This document shows, one piece after another, positions 14,078 through 21,302 of a stretch of 31,389 nt of DNA. The stretch is from Ruminococcaceae bacterium UBA1375 (lineage in GTDB: Bacteria > Bacillota > Clostridia > Oscillospirales > Ruminococcaceae). The translations under genes and the position numbers were made by a program. Every line of letters begins with the position of its first letter. The stretch's first letter is position 1. A model generated the notes under the pieces. That model ran no database searches. It worked only from the letters and a program-made list of their open reading frames with translations, and was not told the DNA's origin. The stretch lies in NCBI GenBank assembly GCA_002305795.1, contig DBRF01000001.1:22899-54287 (forward strand), in the 5' to 3' direction.

Positions 14078-14860
14078 TTAGGGTTCGGGGGTTTGACGGT
14101 TGTGGAGCATGGTGTAAAAAGCCCGCACCTGGGCGGCTTTTCCGCAGCTCATTTTCCCTTCCGAGCAGCTTCCGTGGTAGCAGGAAGGGCCTGCCGCCGC
14201 AAACAGGGTGGGGGCCACGGCGCAGACCTGGCGGAGCATTTCGTCCGCCACTGCCTTGATCTCCCACTGGGCCCGGTTGCAGCAGCGCAGCTTAAAGAAG
14301 TTCAGCAGGCTGCGGGCGTTCATGGTCAGGATCATCTTGGTGGCGCAGGCGTTGGGCAGCACAAACCGTGCGTCTTCAATGGCCTTCTTTTCCGCCTTGC
14401 GCTTGGCTTCCTTTTCCGGCAGTCCCGCTTCCAGGAAGCTCTGTTCATGGCGCTTTTGCAGCAGGTCGGCTAAGGTGTTGTAGTCCTCCACCGCCCGTTC
14501 CATGGACTTTAAAAACACTTCATGGGCAGCCGGGTCGGCAGCAATTTCCGGCGGAGTGACAAAGGAAAAATCCGATTCCTTTACATACCGCTGGCTCTGT
14601 ACGCTAAAGGACGCCAGCCGGTGCCGGGTGATCTGTGCCAGCAGGGAGCGGGACACCCCTTCCAGAGCAAAGGTAAAGCTGGCGTGTTCGATAGGGCTTT
14701 CATGGCCGATTTCCGCCAGCATCTGCACAAAATCCGATGCTTTTTCGTTGGTCAGGCCTTCATATAACTGATCTACACCGCTGGCGCTGTAGCAGAGCTT
14801 GGCAGCGCAGGCCACGGTTTTCTCCGGCTGCGGGGTGTAGGTGAGCAAAGTCACAGTCAT
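14078..14860 (-). CDS. thyX: Flavin-dependent thymidylate synthase ThyX
   Basis: 260 aa. Makes dTMP from dUMP with methylene-THF, FAD and NAD(P)H, giving THF rather than the dihydrofolate made by ThyA. The defining motif RHR-X7-S is present: RHRLASFSVQSQRY at residues 79-92 (S89). The C-terminal dUMP/FAD part MNARSLLNFFKLRCCNRAQWEI is typical. The C-terminus has an unusual Cys cluster (CYHGSCSEGKMSCGKA), which resembles a metal or Fe-S site; its role is unknown. ATG 14860 follows GGGAGGAAA. First gene of the operon thyX-tmk-GNAT-DJ-1-cyclo-ligase-mltG, with a ~255-base folded leader upstream. Confidence 0.95.
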   Translation of the reverse strand: MTVTLLTYTPQPEKTVACAAKLCYSASGVDQLYEGLTNEKASDFVQMLAEIGHESPIEHASFTFALEGVSRSLLAQITRHRLASFSVQSQRYVKESDFSFVTPPEIAADPAAHEVFLKSMERAVEDYNTLADLLQKRHEQSFLEAGLPEKEAKRKAEKKAIEDARFVLPNACATKMILTMNARSLLNFFKLRCCNRAQWEIKAVADEMLRQVCAVAPTLFAAAGPSCYHGSCSEGKMSCGKAAQVRAFYTMLHNRQTPEP

Positions 14861-15010
14861 TACATTTCCTCCCGGAACAGTATCGTGCTATGGATATGAA
14901 AAGGTTTCCACCGGTGTTCGCCGTCCGGCCAACTACCGCCCTGCTTTTGGCGGCAAGGTGGGAACCACAATTCGCAGCATTTGCTTGATACAAAAGCTGT
15001 ACTTTCAGCA
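14861..15010 (-). promoter_or_regulatory. 5' untranslated leader of thyX, proximal part
   Basis: No gene. On the minus strand there are small hairpins such as GCTG/CAGC near 15005-14992 and a CCGCC/GGCGG stem near 14954-14937 close to the ATG. Together with 15011-15129 it would form one long leader if transcription starts near 15117. Confidence 0.45.
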
Positions 15011-15129
15011 ATCGTTATACTATTAAGATATACGATAGTTTCCCTCGGTTTTTGCGAAGCAAAATGGCCGGCCGGGCATTGTGCCGGCCAAGAGGGGAAC
15101 TACAATGGTTGCTTCTAGCAACCATTGTA
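15011..15129 (-). ncRNA. Folded element upstream of thyX: hairpin, three-way junction, hairpin
   Basis: Continuous pairing: hairpin 15011-15020/15027-15036 (two mismatches); outer stem 15036-15046 with 15092-15102 (11 bp, one G-T); inside it TTTTGC (15050-15055)/GCAAAA (15059-15064) and TGGCCGGC (15065-15072)/GCCGGCCA (15083-15090); then a perfect 12-bp hairpin 15101-15112/15118-15129 with loop TTCTA. Strand is assigned from the minus-strand promoter that overlaps its end. Could be a cis-regulatory RNA or a small mobile palindromic element. Confidence 0.5.
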
Positions 15130-15152
15130 CCATAGCAAGGCGAAAAAAGCAA
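15124..15152 (-). promoter_or_regulatory. Candidate promoter of the thyX operon
   Basis: Minus strand TTGCTT (15152-15147), 17-base spacer, TACAAT (15129-15124). The -10 box lies inside the distal arm of the 12-bp hairpin. No better candidate is visible nearer to thyX. Confidence 0.5.
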
Positions 15153-15249
15153 ATCCTCCGATTTTTCTCCCGTTCTGTCCCATATTTTTTCCGTTTTCAC
15201 CTTTGTTCTGCCATTTTTTGCCCTTCTGAAATTTTTTTTGAAAAAACCC

Positions 15250-15278
15250 TTGACATTCCGCCGACTGTCCGGTATAAT
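15250..15278 (+). promoter_or_regulatory. Consensus promoter of tRNA-Thr
   Basis: Perfect TTGACA (15250-15255) and TATAAT (15273-15278) with 17 bases between. The 5' leader between it and the tRNA contains a hairpin (TGTCG/CGACA with an inner GAGC/GCTC) at 15287-15315. Confidence 0.9.
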
Positions 15279-15329
15279 AGTCAACGTTGTCGAGAGCGGT
15301 AAGCTCAACCGACAAGAAAAACTTCATCT

Positions 15330-15405
15330 GCTGCTATGGCTCAGTAGGCAGAGCACGTCCTTGGTAAGGACGAGGTCACCAGTTCGAATCTGGTTAGCAG
15401 CTCCA
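15330..15405 (+). tRNA. tRNA-Thr (anticodon GGT)
   Basis: 76 bases with encoded CCA. Acceptor stem GCTGCTA/TAGCAGC, anticodon stem GTCC/GGAC around loop TTGGTAA, anticodon GGT (reads ACC/ACU), T-arm CCAG-TTCGAAT-CTGG. Discriminator T. Confidence 0.97.
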
Positions 15406-15408
15406 AAG

Positions 15409-15463
15409 AAAAGCACCGAAAACCCCAGTATTTATGCGGGTTGACGGTGCTTTTTCTGTTTTA
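15409..15463 (+). terminator. Terminator of tRNA-Thr
   Basis: AAAGCACCG and CGGTGCTTT pair, with an inner AACCC/GGGTT, followed by TTTTTCTGTTTT. Confidence 0.85.
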
Positions 15464-15744
15464 TAGGGCGCAATCTGTTTTTGGGGAAAAGGGCGGGTAA
15501 ACAGTCTGGCAAGTGGCTCAACTCCCGCCTTAATTTATCTAAAAACACTTTGTTGCCGCAGGCTTCTTTAAAATTTATCCGAAATCCCCTCCGAAAGAAA
15601 AACACAGCGGCTGCTATCCAAAAAAAACCAAGTAGCCGCCCAAATAAAGTCCATCTATTTCAAATTTGCATTGACATCCTGCCGGTTTGCAGCTACCATA
15701 CCCCCTGTAATCACATCTTGCACCGTGATTGAAGGAGGAGTCCC
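15464..15744. other. Intergenic region between tRNA-Thr and the phage-like cassette
   Basis: No convincing gene. Contains a 9-bp hairpin with an A-rich loop, GCGGCTGCT (15607-15615)/AGTAGCCGC (15631-15639), which on the minus strand would precede a T-rich stretch. A candidate promoter TTGACA (15671-15676), 17 bases, TACCAT (15694-15699) points to the next gene. I found no duplicate of the tRNA 3' end that would mark an attachment site. Confidence 0.5.
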
Positions 15745-17676
15745 ATGAGTGAAACGCAAAATCAAATGGTGATCACCCAAACCTGCGTGGACCTGCAGTT
15801 TACCGGTCAAAAGCCGCCGGTGCTCCAATGTATGCAGTACGACACCAATCTGCGGCTGCTGGAGATCCGCCTGCAAAAAGACGGCGCCGACTGGCCGGTG
15901 CCGGAGGGCTGGGCGGTGAACCTGCGGATGAAAAAATCCGACGGCACCAGCATCTACCAAGCCGCCACCTACGAGGGCTGCCTGGTTTACCTAATCCTCA
16001 CCGGGCAGATGTGCTGCGTGGCGGGAGAACACAGCTTTGTGCTGGAAATTGCAGGAGAGGACCAGGTCATCCAAACCCCGGTGCTGCTGCTGAAGGTCTG
16101 GAAAAACCCCATCTCCAGCCGGGAATTTACCAGCCAGTCCGACTACCAAATCCTCCGGGATATGGTGGAGGAAGTCCAGCAGTCCGTGGAAGCCGCCCAA
16201 AGCTCCGCTCAATCGGCGGCGGAAAGCGCGGCCTCCCTTTCCCAAAGTGCAGCGGCTGCCGCCAACCACGCCGCCGCTGCGGCAGCCAGCGCCGCCTCCG
16301 CCCAGGAAGACGCCGGCGAATCTCAAACCAACGCAGACCAGGCCTACAACTGGAACCAAAACTGCATTACCCTCTATCATGCTGTGGAAGAACTCCACAC
16401 CCAGATCGCCCAGCAGCTTCAGCAGATCCAATCGGTGGACGTCAATCAAAATATGCAGGTGCTTTCCCAAGCCCAGTACGACGCCTTGACGCCCCCCAAC
16501 CCCAAGCGGCTGTACCTGGCGGAAAGCAGCCACCCCAACAACCATCTGGTCAGCTACTTTCCCTTGCAGGAGGATTGGAAGGATCGGCTCGACCCTACCT
16601 TTGCCGCCACTCCGGTGGGCGGGCAGGGTTTGGGCAGCTGGGACGACACCGGCAAAAGCTGCCGCACCCTTCCCGCTGCCGGCGCCGCCATGACCATGGA
16701 AAGCTTGGTAAACCTGACCTCCACCCAGTCCATCCAGCTTTACGACAACGGCTACATTCTTCTCCCCCGCACCGAGGGCAGCAGCGCCTATGTGGCGGTC
16801 TCTCTGCGCAGCCCCTCCCCCTTCCAGGCGGGTGTGAGCTATACCTTTGCCATGACTTCCCAAATCCCCACCAGTCAGAGCGCCACCCCCTGTTACGGAA
16901 ACGCCGGACACCTGGCGCTGGCAAAAGCAGATGGAACCATCTTGGATTTGGGCACCGCCATTTCCTCTTCCTCCAGCGGGAGCAGCGGTTCCATTGCCTT
17001 TACGGCTCCGGAGGACATTGTAGAGTATACCCAAATCTATTTCTACTACGACAACCCCGCCTACCACCAGTACATCACCCTGCGCATTACCCGCACCGCT
17101 TCCCCCACCATCCGGCAAAACTACCTGACCCTCCCTGCCGGATTGTTTGCCGGGAAGGATTTTTCCGGCGGCATTTCCTTTGCTTTAGACATCAAGCCGG
17201 ACAACCTGGCAGACTGGACACGGATCTTCCAATTCTATGCCCCGGCCGCCCAGGAGACCGGCGAAGGAGATCTGTATGCCACCCAGGGCGTGACGGCCAC
17301 GGGCTTTTGGGAAAGTCTCACCGTGCAGCAGATGGGATTGGGCAACTACCAGTGCGTCACTCCCGGGGTCTGGCACACCTTTGTCTTTACCGTTTCCCCC
17401 ACCCAGCTGTGCATCTATCTGGACGGGGCTCTGAAAACCGCCGCCAACGATACCGGTTCCACCCTCAGCGGCCTGCTGTCCCACCTGGACTGCTTTACCC
17501 AAAACTATCTGGGGTATTCCCGGTTTGAGGACAACGACTACGCCGGGCTGCTGAAAAACTTCCGCATCTATGACAAGGCCCTTTCCCCTTCCGAAGCCGC
17601 CCAGGTGGGCACCACCCCTTCCGCACGGCTTTACTGGGGCAGCCTGCTGTTGGCGGACTCCCAGGAGGAAACATGA
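15745..17676 (+). CDS. Phage-type tail/baseplate protein: BppU-like N-terminus, Ala-rich stalk, LamG-like C-terminus
   Basis: 643 aa. Residues ~8-125 resemble the N-terminal domain of phage baseplate upper proteins (BppU type), which attaches receptor-binding parts to the tail. Residues ~140-190 are an Ala/Ser-rich low-complexity stalk, likely coiled coil, as in tail fibres. Residues ~270-460 are beta-rich. Residues ~470-625 look like a LamG/concanavalin-A-like carbohydrate-binding domain (WHTFVFTVSPTQLCIYLDG, YAGLLKNFRIYDKALSPSEAAQ). No signal peptide. ATG 15745 follows GAAGGAGGAG. It overlaps the holin-like gene by four bases. No other tail, capsid or integrase gene is nearby, so it is an orphan remnant or a domesticated module. 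Identification of the N-terminal domain is by eye. Confidence 0.7.
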   Translation: MSETQNQMVITQTCVDLQFTGQKPPVLQCMQYDTNLRLLEIRLQKDGADWPVPEGWAVNLRMKKSDGTSIYQAATYEGCLVYLILTGQMCCVAGEHSFVLEIAGEDQVIQTPVLLLKVWKNPISSREFTSQSDYQILRDMVEEVQQSVEAAQSSAQSAAESAASLSQSAAAAANHAAAAAASAASAQEDAGESQTNADQAYNWNQNCITLYHAVEELHTQIAQQLQQIQSVDVNQNMQVLSQAQYDALTPPNPKRLYLAESSHPNNHLVSYFPLQEDWKDRLDPTFAATPVGGQGLGSWDDTGKSCRTLPAAGAAMTMESLVNLTSTQSIQLYDNGYILLPRTEGSSAYVAVSLRSPSPFQAGVSYTFAMTSQIPTSQSATPCYGNAGHLALAKADGTILDLGTAISSSSSGSSGSIAFTAPEDIVEYTQIYFYYDNPAYHQYITLRITRTASPTIRQNYLTLPAGLFAGKDFSGGISFALDIKPDNLADWTRIFQFYAPAAQETGEGDLYATQGVTATGFWESLTVQQMGLGNYQCVTPGVWHTFVFTVSPTQLCIYLDGALKTAANDTGSTLSGLLSHLDCFTQNYLGYSRFEDNDYAGLLKNFRIYDKALSPSEAAQVGTTPSARLYWGSLLLADSQEET

Positions 17677-17912
17677 ACGCAGAAATTGTCATCGCCCTGC
17701 TGAGCCTAGCAGGCACCCTCATCGGCAGCTTATCCGGGGTGCTGGCCGCCAACCGCCTCACCAACTACCGCATCCAGGAGCTGGAAAAAAAGGTGGAAAA
17801 GCACAACACTATGGTGGAGCGCACCTTTCGCCTGGAGGAAATGATGAAGGTGGCCAACAACCGGCTGTGCGATTTGGAGCGCCACGAAGAACAGGAATGG
17901 AAGCAGCGGTAA
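17673..17912 (+). CDS. Small phage holin-like / XhlA-like membrane protein
   Basis: 79 aa. One N-terminal transmembrane segment (residues ~4-26, VIALLSLAGTLIGSLSGVLAA), then a charged coiled coil (RIQELEKKVEKHNTMVERTFRLEEMMKVANNRLCDLE). This layout is common in phage lysis modules, where small one-helix proteins act as holins or holin partners. ATG overlaps the stop of the tail gene (ATGA), with GGAGGAAAC upstream, so both are made from one transcript. No endolysin gene follows. The exact family name is uncertain. Confidence 0.7.
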   Translation: MNAEIVIALLSLAGTLIGSLSGVLAANRLTNYRIQELEKKVEKHNTMVERTFRLEEMMKVANNRLCDLERHEEQEWKQR

Positions 17913-17922
17913 TCAAACCAAA

Positions 17923-17952
17923 AAAGGAACGTCCGGCAACGGGCGTTCCTTT
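17923..17952. terminator. Bidirectional terminator after the phage-like cassette
   Basis: 12-bp stem 17923-17934 / 17941-17952 with one G-T pair and a 6-base loop. On the minus strand it is followed by TTTTTTGG, so it mainly ends the convergent mscL-to-FakA-C-like transcript; the plus strand exit has only three T. Confidence 0.8.
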
Positions 17953-17965
17953 CTGCGTATGGGGG

Positions 17966-18217
17966 TCAACCGTGGAGGCCTCTTGCCTGACGGTCCATAT
18001 CCTCAATGACAATATCGTAGATACTGCCCAAACCGGCGCAGTATTCCAGCACCTTCCAGGGCTGATTGGTATGGAAGTGGATCTTGATTAAATCCTCATC
18101 CCCCACCGCCAGCAGGCAGTCCCCTTGGAAATGCTCCTGAAAATAGTCGTTGATTTCATCTTCATCCAGTCCTTCTCCTTCGATGAGAAGCTGGGTGTCG
18201 TATTTGTATTCCAGCAT
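17966..18217 (-). CDS. Stand-alone FakA/YloV C-terminal-like small protein
   Basis: 83 aa. The sequence YKYDTQLLIEGEG ... GDCLLAVGDEDLIKIHFHTNQPWKVLEYCAGLGSIYDIVIEDM matches the segment just after the DhaL domain in FakA (YloV, fatty-acid kinase subunit of about 550 aa), which interacts with DegV/FakB-type partners. Here it is a separate gene with its own strong ribosome-binding site (CAGGAGGTG) and no DhaL kinase domain anywhere near. It could be a regulatory or acyl-carrier-binding fragment; similar short proteins exist in Clostridia, but their role is not established to my knowledge. Last gene of the mscL operon. Confidence 0.75.
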   Translation of the reverse strand: MLEYKYDTQLLIEGEGLDEDEINDYFQEHFQGDCLLAVGDEDLIKIHFHTNQPWKVLEYCAGLGSIYDIVIEDMDRQARGLHG

Positions 18218-18242
18218 GGTTTCACCTCCTGTCCTTTGGCTT

Positions 18243-18737
18243 TTAAAAGGGAGTCTCCTGCAAATTGCAGAGCACCACCCCCAGATTCAAATACCCGGCA
18301 AAGGCAGTCCAAACAAGGTAGGGAACCAGCAGCCAGCCCGCCGCCCGGTTCAGCTGGAGAAAACGCAGCAGGGTGGTCAAAATCAGCGCCCACAGCACCA
18401 CCAGCCAAACAAACGCCCCTAACCGCCATTGCAGGGTAAAGAAAAACAGGGGCCAAAAAAAATTCATGCCCAGCTGCAGCCCGTACAGCCGCAGCGCCCC
18501 CCGAACCGCTCCTTTGTCCTTCCCGTAATTCCAAACCAGCCAGCTGGCCAATCCCATGAGCAGATAAAGGATGGCCCAAGCCACAGCAAACACCCAGTCC
18601 GGCGGGGTCAGCGGGGGTTTGGCCAACTGGTCAAAGGCAGCCATCCCCGGCCCATTCACCAAGCCGCTGAGCCCGCCCACCCCCAAAGGGATAAGCAGAC
18701 AGACCAGCAGCGATTTCCACGGAAACTTCAAGCCCAT
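18243..18737 (-). CDS. tspO: TspO/MBR family membrane protein
   Basis: 164 aa with five predicted transmembrane helices, the fold of TspO/peripheral benzodiazepine receptor relatives, which bind porphyrins or other hydrophobic ligands. Family marks: AKPPLTPPDWVFAVAWAILYLLMG near the first loop, W-rich helices, and PYLVWTAFAGYLNLGVV at the end. The frame opens to 18848, overlapping the esterase gene; ATG 18737 with GGATGAGG just upstream is preferred. Ligand and role in an anaerobe are unknown; relatives are linked to tetrapyrrole handling and stress. Confidence 0.88.
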   Translation of the reverse strand: MGLKFPWKSLLVCLLIPLGVGGLSGLVNGPGMAAFDQLAKPPLTPPDWVFAVAWAILYLLMGLASWLVWNYGKDKGAVRGALRLYGLQLGMNFFWPLFFFTLQWRLGAFVWLVVLWALILTTLLRFLQLNRAAGWLLVPYLVWTAFAGYLNLGVVLCNLQETPF

Positions 18738-18772
18738 CACCTCATCCAAAGGATAGGCGAAAACCTTGAAGA

Positions 18773-19549
18773 TTATTCTTCCCCGGCGTCCTTTTCCCGG
18801 AAAAAAGTCAGAATCTCCTCCAGCATCCTGGACTGATCGGCTCCGCAAAGGCCATGGTCTAAATCTTCCAGCAGCACCAAACGGCAGTGCTTCAGCTCTT
18901 TGGCATAGCGCTTGGAGGCGGACACATCCACGATCCGGTCATGGATGCCGTGGACATCCAGCAACGGGCCGGGAAACTGCGCGGTGATTTCATAGATAGG
19001 CAGGGATCGGGCAATGCGGAAATACTTGCCCCCTACCACATGGAACCCGTCCACGTTCACCGAATCCGGGATGTGAGCCGGGTTGTAGTGGGCCGCCATG
19101 CACCGGCCGGTCTGGGCGTCGGTTTTTAAGGTGGCTGCGGGAGCCAGCAGGCAGAGCTTGTGGATGAAATCCGGGCAGTACCCCGCCAGCATCCCGCCGA
19201 TGACCCCGCCCTGGGAATGGCCCAGAATGGAGATGGTGGTGACAAAATCCAAAGTGCGGACGTAATCCAGCACCCCAAAGGCATCCTCCAATTCGTTGAA
19301 GGGGTCCATCTGGGTAAAATCCCCGTCGCTTTTGCCGTGGCCGTTGAAGTCAAACCGCACCACAACCTGCCCCGCCTCCACCAGCATTTCGGTGATGCGC
19401 TGGTAGATTTCTCCCGGGCGGTCGCCGATGTCCCCGGCAAAACCGTGAAAGAGGATCACGGCGGGGGCGGGGAGGGCGTGGGGACAGTCGATTCGCCCCC
19501 GCAGGGTCAGTCCGTCCCGCCGGATAGAAATTTCCCTGGTGGATGCCAT
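18773..19549 (-). CDS. Alpha/beta hydrolase (feruloyl/cinnamoyl esterase-like)
   Basis: 258 aa, cytoplasmic. Catalytic triad is visible: S112 in ILGHSQGG, D204 in GIHDRIVD and H232 in LDHGLCG; oxyanion region LFHGFAGD at 34-41. Size and layout resemble cinnamoyl/feruloyl esterases of lactobacilli and Butyrivibrio (Est1E, LJ0536 types), which cleave hydroxycinnamate esters from plant material, but short-chain acyl esterases share the pattern. ATG 19549 shares one base with the stop of the SdpI-like gene (TAATG) and has AAAGGAGGA upstream. Confidence 0.85.
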   Translation of the reverse strand: MASTREISIRRDGLTLRGRIDCPHALPAPAVILFHGFAGDIGDRPGEIYQRITEMLVEAGQVVVRFDFNGHGKSDGDFTQMDPFNELEDAFGVLDYVRTLDFVTTISILGHSQGGVIGGMLAGYCPDFIHKLCLLAPAATLKTDAQTGRCMAAHYNPAHIPDSVNVDGFHVVGGKYFRIARSLPIYEITAQFPGPLLDVHGIHDRIVDVSASKRYAKELKHCRLVLLEDLDHGLCGADQSRMLEEILTFFREKDAGEE

Positions 19550-19977
19550 TACGGTTCCTCCTTTGAATTCTGTTCATCCGATCCTGATTTTGAAATGGGA
19601 TTGCCTTGTTCATCAAACTGCCGCTTTAACGCCCGCTCCACCGGGACAATGGAGCCCAGCAGCACTGCCACCTGGACGCCCAGCAGAATCACCGCAGCCA
19701 TGCTGCCGGCAGTATCCCCGCCAAGCAGGAACACCGGCGCCAGCACCGCTGCGGAAAATGCCAGCAAAATTGCCCCCAGCCAGGTCCAGAGCCTGCCGCA
19801 ATAGCGGTGGGCAAAGTCCCAGGCGGCCTGACTTTTCATGGAGCGGGCAGTGCGGTAACCGTACCAGCAGTTGATGGTTTTGGGCGGGTGCTTCCTGGAA
19901 ATCAGCCCAAACCCCAGCATCAGCAGGGGGCAGAGCAGCCCGGAAACCAGCAAAATGATGCAGATTGCCAGATCCAT
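19549..19977 (-). CDS. SdpI-family membrane protein
   Basis: 142 aa, about three transmembrane helices (~3-24, ~64-88, ~92-113) and a hydrophilic tail. The C-terminal SdpI signature is present: NCWYGYRTARSMKSQAAWDFAHRYCGRLW. SdpI of B. subtilis gives immunity to the cannibalism toxin SdpC and controls SdpR; most distant members, like this one, have no adjacent toxin or SdpR gene and unknown roles. ATG 19977 follows AAGGAAG. It overlaps the esterase start by one base. Confidence 0.85.
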   Translation of the reverse strand: MDLAICIILLVSGLLCPLLMLGFGLISRKHPPKTINCWYGYRTARSMKSQAAWDFAHRYCGRLWTWLGAILLAFSAAVLAPVFLLGGDTAGSMAAVILLGVQVAVLLGSIVPVERALKRQFDEQGNPISKSGSDEQNSKEEP

Positions 19978-19989
19978 TTCGTCACTTCC

Positions 19990-20787
19990 TTATTCCTGCT
20001 CCCCCAGCACCACCCGGCGGATGATTCGGGTCACCCCGTAGTCCTCATTGGAAGGGGCGGTGTGGTTTCCGTAGGCGAACATTTCCGGGCGGGCGTTGGC
20101 CATGACGTAGCTTTCCCCCGCCTGCCCCAGCAATTCAATGTCGTTGTAGTAATCCCCAAAGGCCATGGTTTCTTCCTTGGTCACACCCAGATACTGCTGC
20201 ATCTGCTGTAAGGCCCAGCCCTTGTTCACCTGGGGGTTCATCATGTCCATCCAGTAATCCCCGCTGACCACCACATTCAGCCGACTGCCGAAGATGGGCT
20301 CCAGGGCGGCGTGGGTGGTGCGGATGTCCTTCAGATTACAGATGGCTACCTTTAAGATGGGATCGGTGACCTGGTGCAGATCCGTTAACACCTGATGTTG
20401 GACGTAATAGCATTGCAGGTGGGGGGTGTACTCCGCCGGGGGCTGCTTGTGGTAGGCCCGGTCTTTGCCGCAAAGCACCAGCTGGGCGTCGGGCAGTTTC
20501 TCACAGCAGTCAATGATCTCGCTGACCACCTCCGGGTCCAAGGAGTCCATGGAAATCACCTTGCCGCCGCAGGACACAAAGGCCCCGTTTTCGCAGAGGT
20601 AATCCAGCCGGTCCTCATAGGGGGCAAAGTTTTCCCGCAGGGTGTAGTAAGCCCGGCCGCTGGCCGCCGCAAACCGAATGCCCCGCTGATGGAGCTGTTC
20701 CAGCACCTGAAAAAAGTCCGGGGGCAGGCGTTTGTCGTTGGTGAGCAGGCTGCCGTCCATATCCGAAGCGATGAGTTTAATGGCCAT
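19990..20787 (-). CDS. Cof-type HAD-IIB hydrolase (sugar/cofactor phosphatase)
   Basis: 265 aa. HAD motif I D9-x-D11 in IASDMDGSLL, motif II S/T in AAASGRAYYTL, motif III Lys in NKGWAL, motif IV in FGDYYNDIELL. Belongs to the Cof subfamily with a large C2-type cap (~85-190). Such enzymes dephosphorylate small molecules such as sugar phosphates, flavin mononucleotide or pyridoxal phosphate; substrate not predictable. ATG 20787 lies 11 bases inside the mscL 3' end, so translation is coupled. Confidence 0.9.
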   Translation of the reverse strand: MAIKLIASDMDGSLLTNDKRLPPDFFQVLEQLHQRGIRFAAASGRAYYTLRENFAPYEDRLDYLCENGAFVSCGGKVISMDSLDPEVVSEIIDCCEKLPDAQLVLCGKDRAYHKQPPAEYTPHLQCYYVQHQVLTDLHQVTDPILKVAICNLKDIRTTHAALEPIFGSRLNVVVSGDYWMDMMNPQVNKGWALQQMQQYLGVTKEETMAFGDYYNDIELLGQAGESYVMANARPEMFAYGNHTAPSNEDYGVTRIIRRVVLGEQE

Positions 20788-21235
20788 GTTCTTCTTCCTC
20801 CAACTGAGACAGGATTTCTTTTTCGGGGGCAGAAGTTTGGGCCTGCTGCCTTAGCAGGTCCCGGATTTCGGTGAGCAGTTCCAACTGGGGGTCCGGCTTG
20901 GCCTGCTCTTTTTTCTCCTCCTCTTCCTTTTTGGCACGGGAGCGCAAAAAGTTGACCCCCTTCACCAAAAAGAACACCGCCACGGCGATAATGAGAAAGC
21001 TCACCACCGCTTCCACCAGGGCGCTGAGTTGAATGGTGCCGTTGAGGAAATGGATGTCCAGAAAGCTGGTGTCCGGTTCCCCCCAGATGTTAAAGCAGCT
21101 GATGAGGCTCCGCAAAAAGGACACCAGCGCCGTCACCACGGCGGTGAAGGCACTGCCCACAATCAGGCCTACGGCCATGTCCAGCACATTGCCTTTGGAA
21201 ATAAACTCTTTAAATTCGGCGATGATTTTTTTCAT
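20777..21235 (-). CDS. mscL: Large-conductance mechanosensitive channel
   Basis: 152 aa. Pentameric emergency valve of the cytoplasmic membrane that opens under hypo-osmotic tension. The N-terminal signature FKEFISKGNVLDMAVGLIVGSAF and TM1 are clear; TM2 is VVSFLIIAVAVFFLVKGVNFL, followed by a long charged C-terminal bundle (KKEEEEKKEQ and LLTEIRDLLRQQ), as in family members of 130-150 aa. ATG 21235 follows AAAGGAGGG; the open frame upstream to 21379 has no homology. First gene of the envelope/stress operon. Confidence 0.95.
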   Translation of the reverse strand: MKKIIAEFKEFISKGNVLDMAVGLIVGSAFTAVVTALVSFLRSLISCFNIWGEPDTSFLDIHFLNGTIQLSALVEAVVSFLIIAVAVFFLVKGVNFLRSRAKKEEEEKKEQAKPDPQLELLTEIRDLLRQQAQTSAPEKEILSQLEEEEHGH

Positions 21236-21296
21236 GCTGCACCCTCCTTTGGTTCCGGTGTGCTTTGAAACATGAGAAATGATTTCTTTCGCAACC

Positions 21297-21302
21297 AGTG
21301 TA
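21297..21302 (-). promoter_or_regulatory. Extended -10 candidate of the mscL operon
   Basis: Minus strand TGG-TACACT, an extended -10, with only a weak TGGAAA 17 bases further upstream. Transcription would start near 21290, about 55 bases before mscL. Confidence 0.4.

Noticed and set aside
15330..15405. tRNA-Thr as attachment site of an integrated element
   Set aside because: No integrase and no second copy of the tRNA 3' end found downstream within the window, so integration there is unproven.
15828..17528. 566-aa alternative frame within the phage-like tail gene
   Set aside because: Arg/Pro/Gly-rich shadow in +3 frame; the 643-aa frame has the ribosome-binding site, domain signatures and coupling to the next gene.
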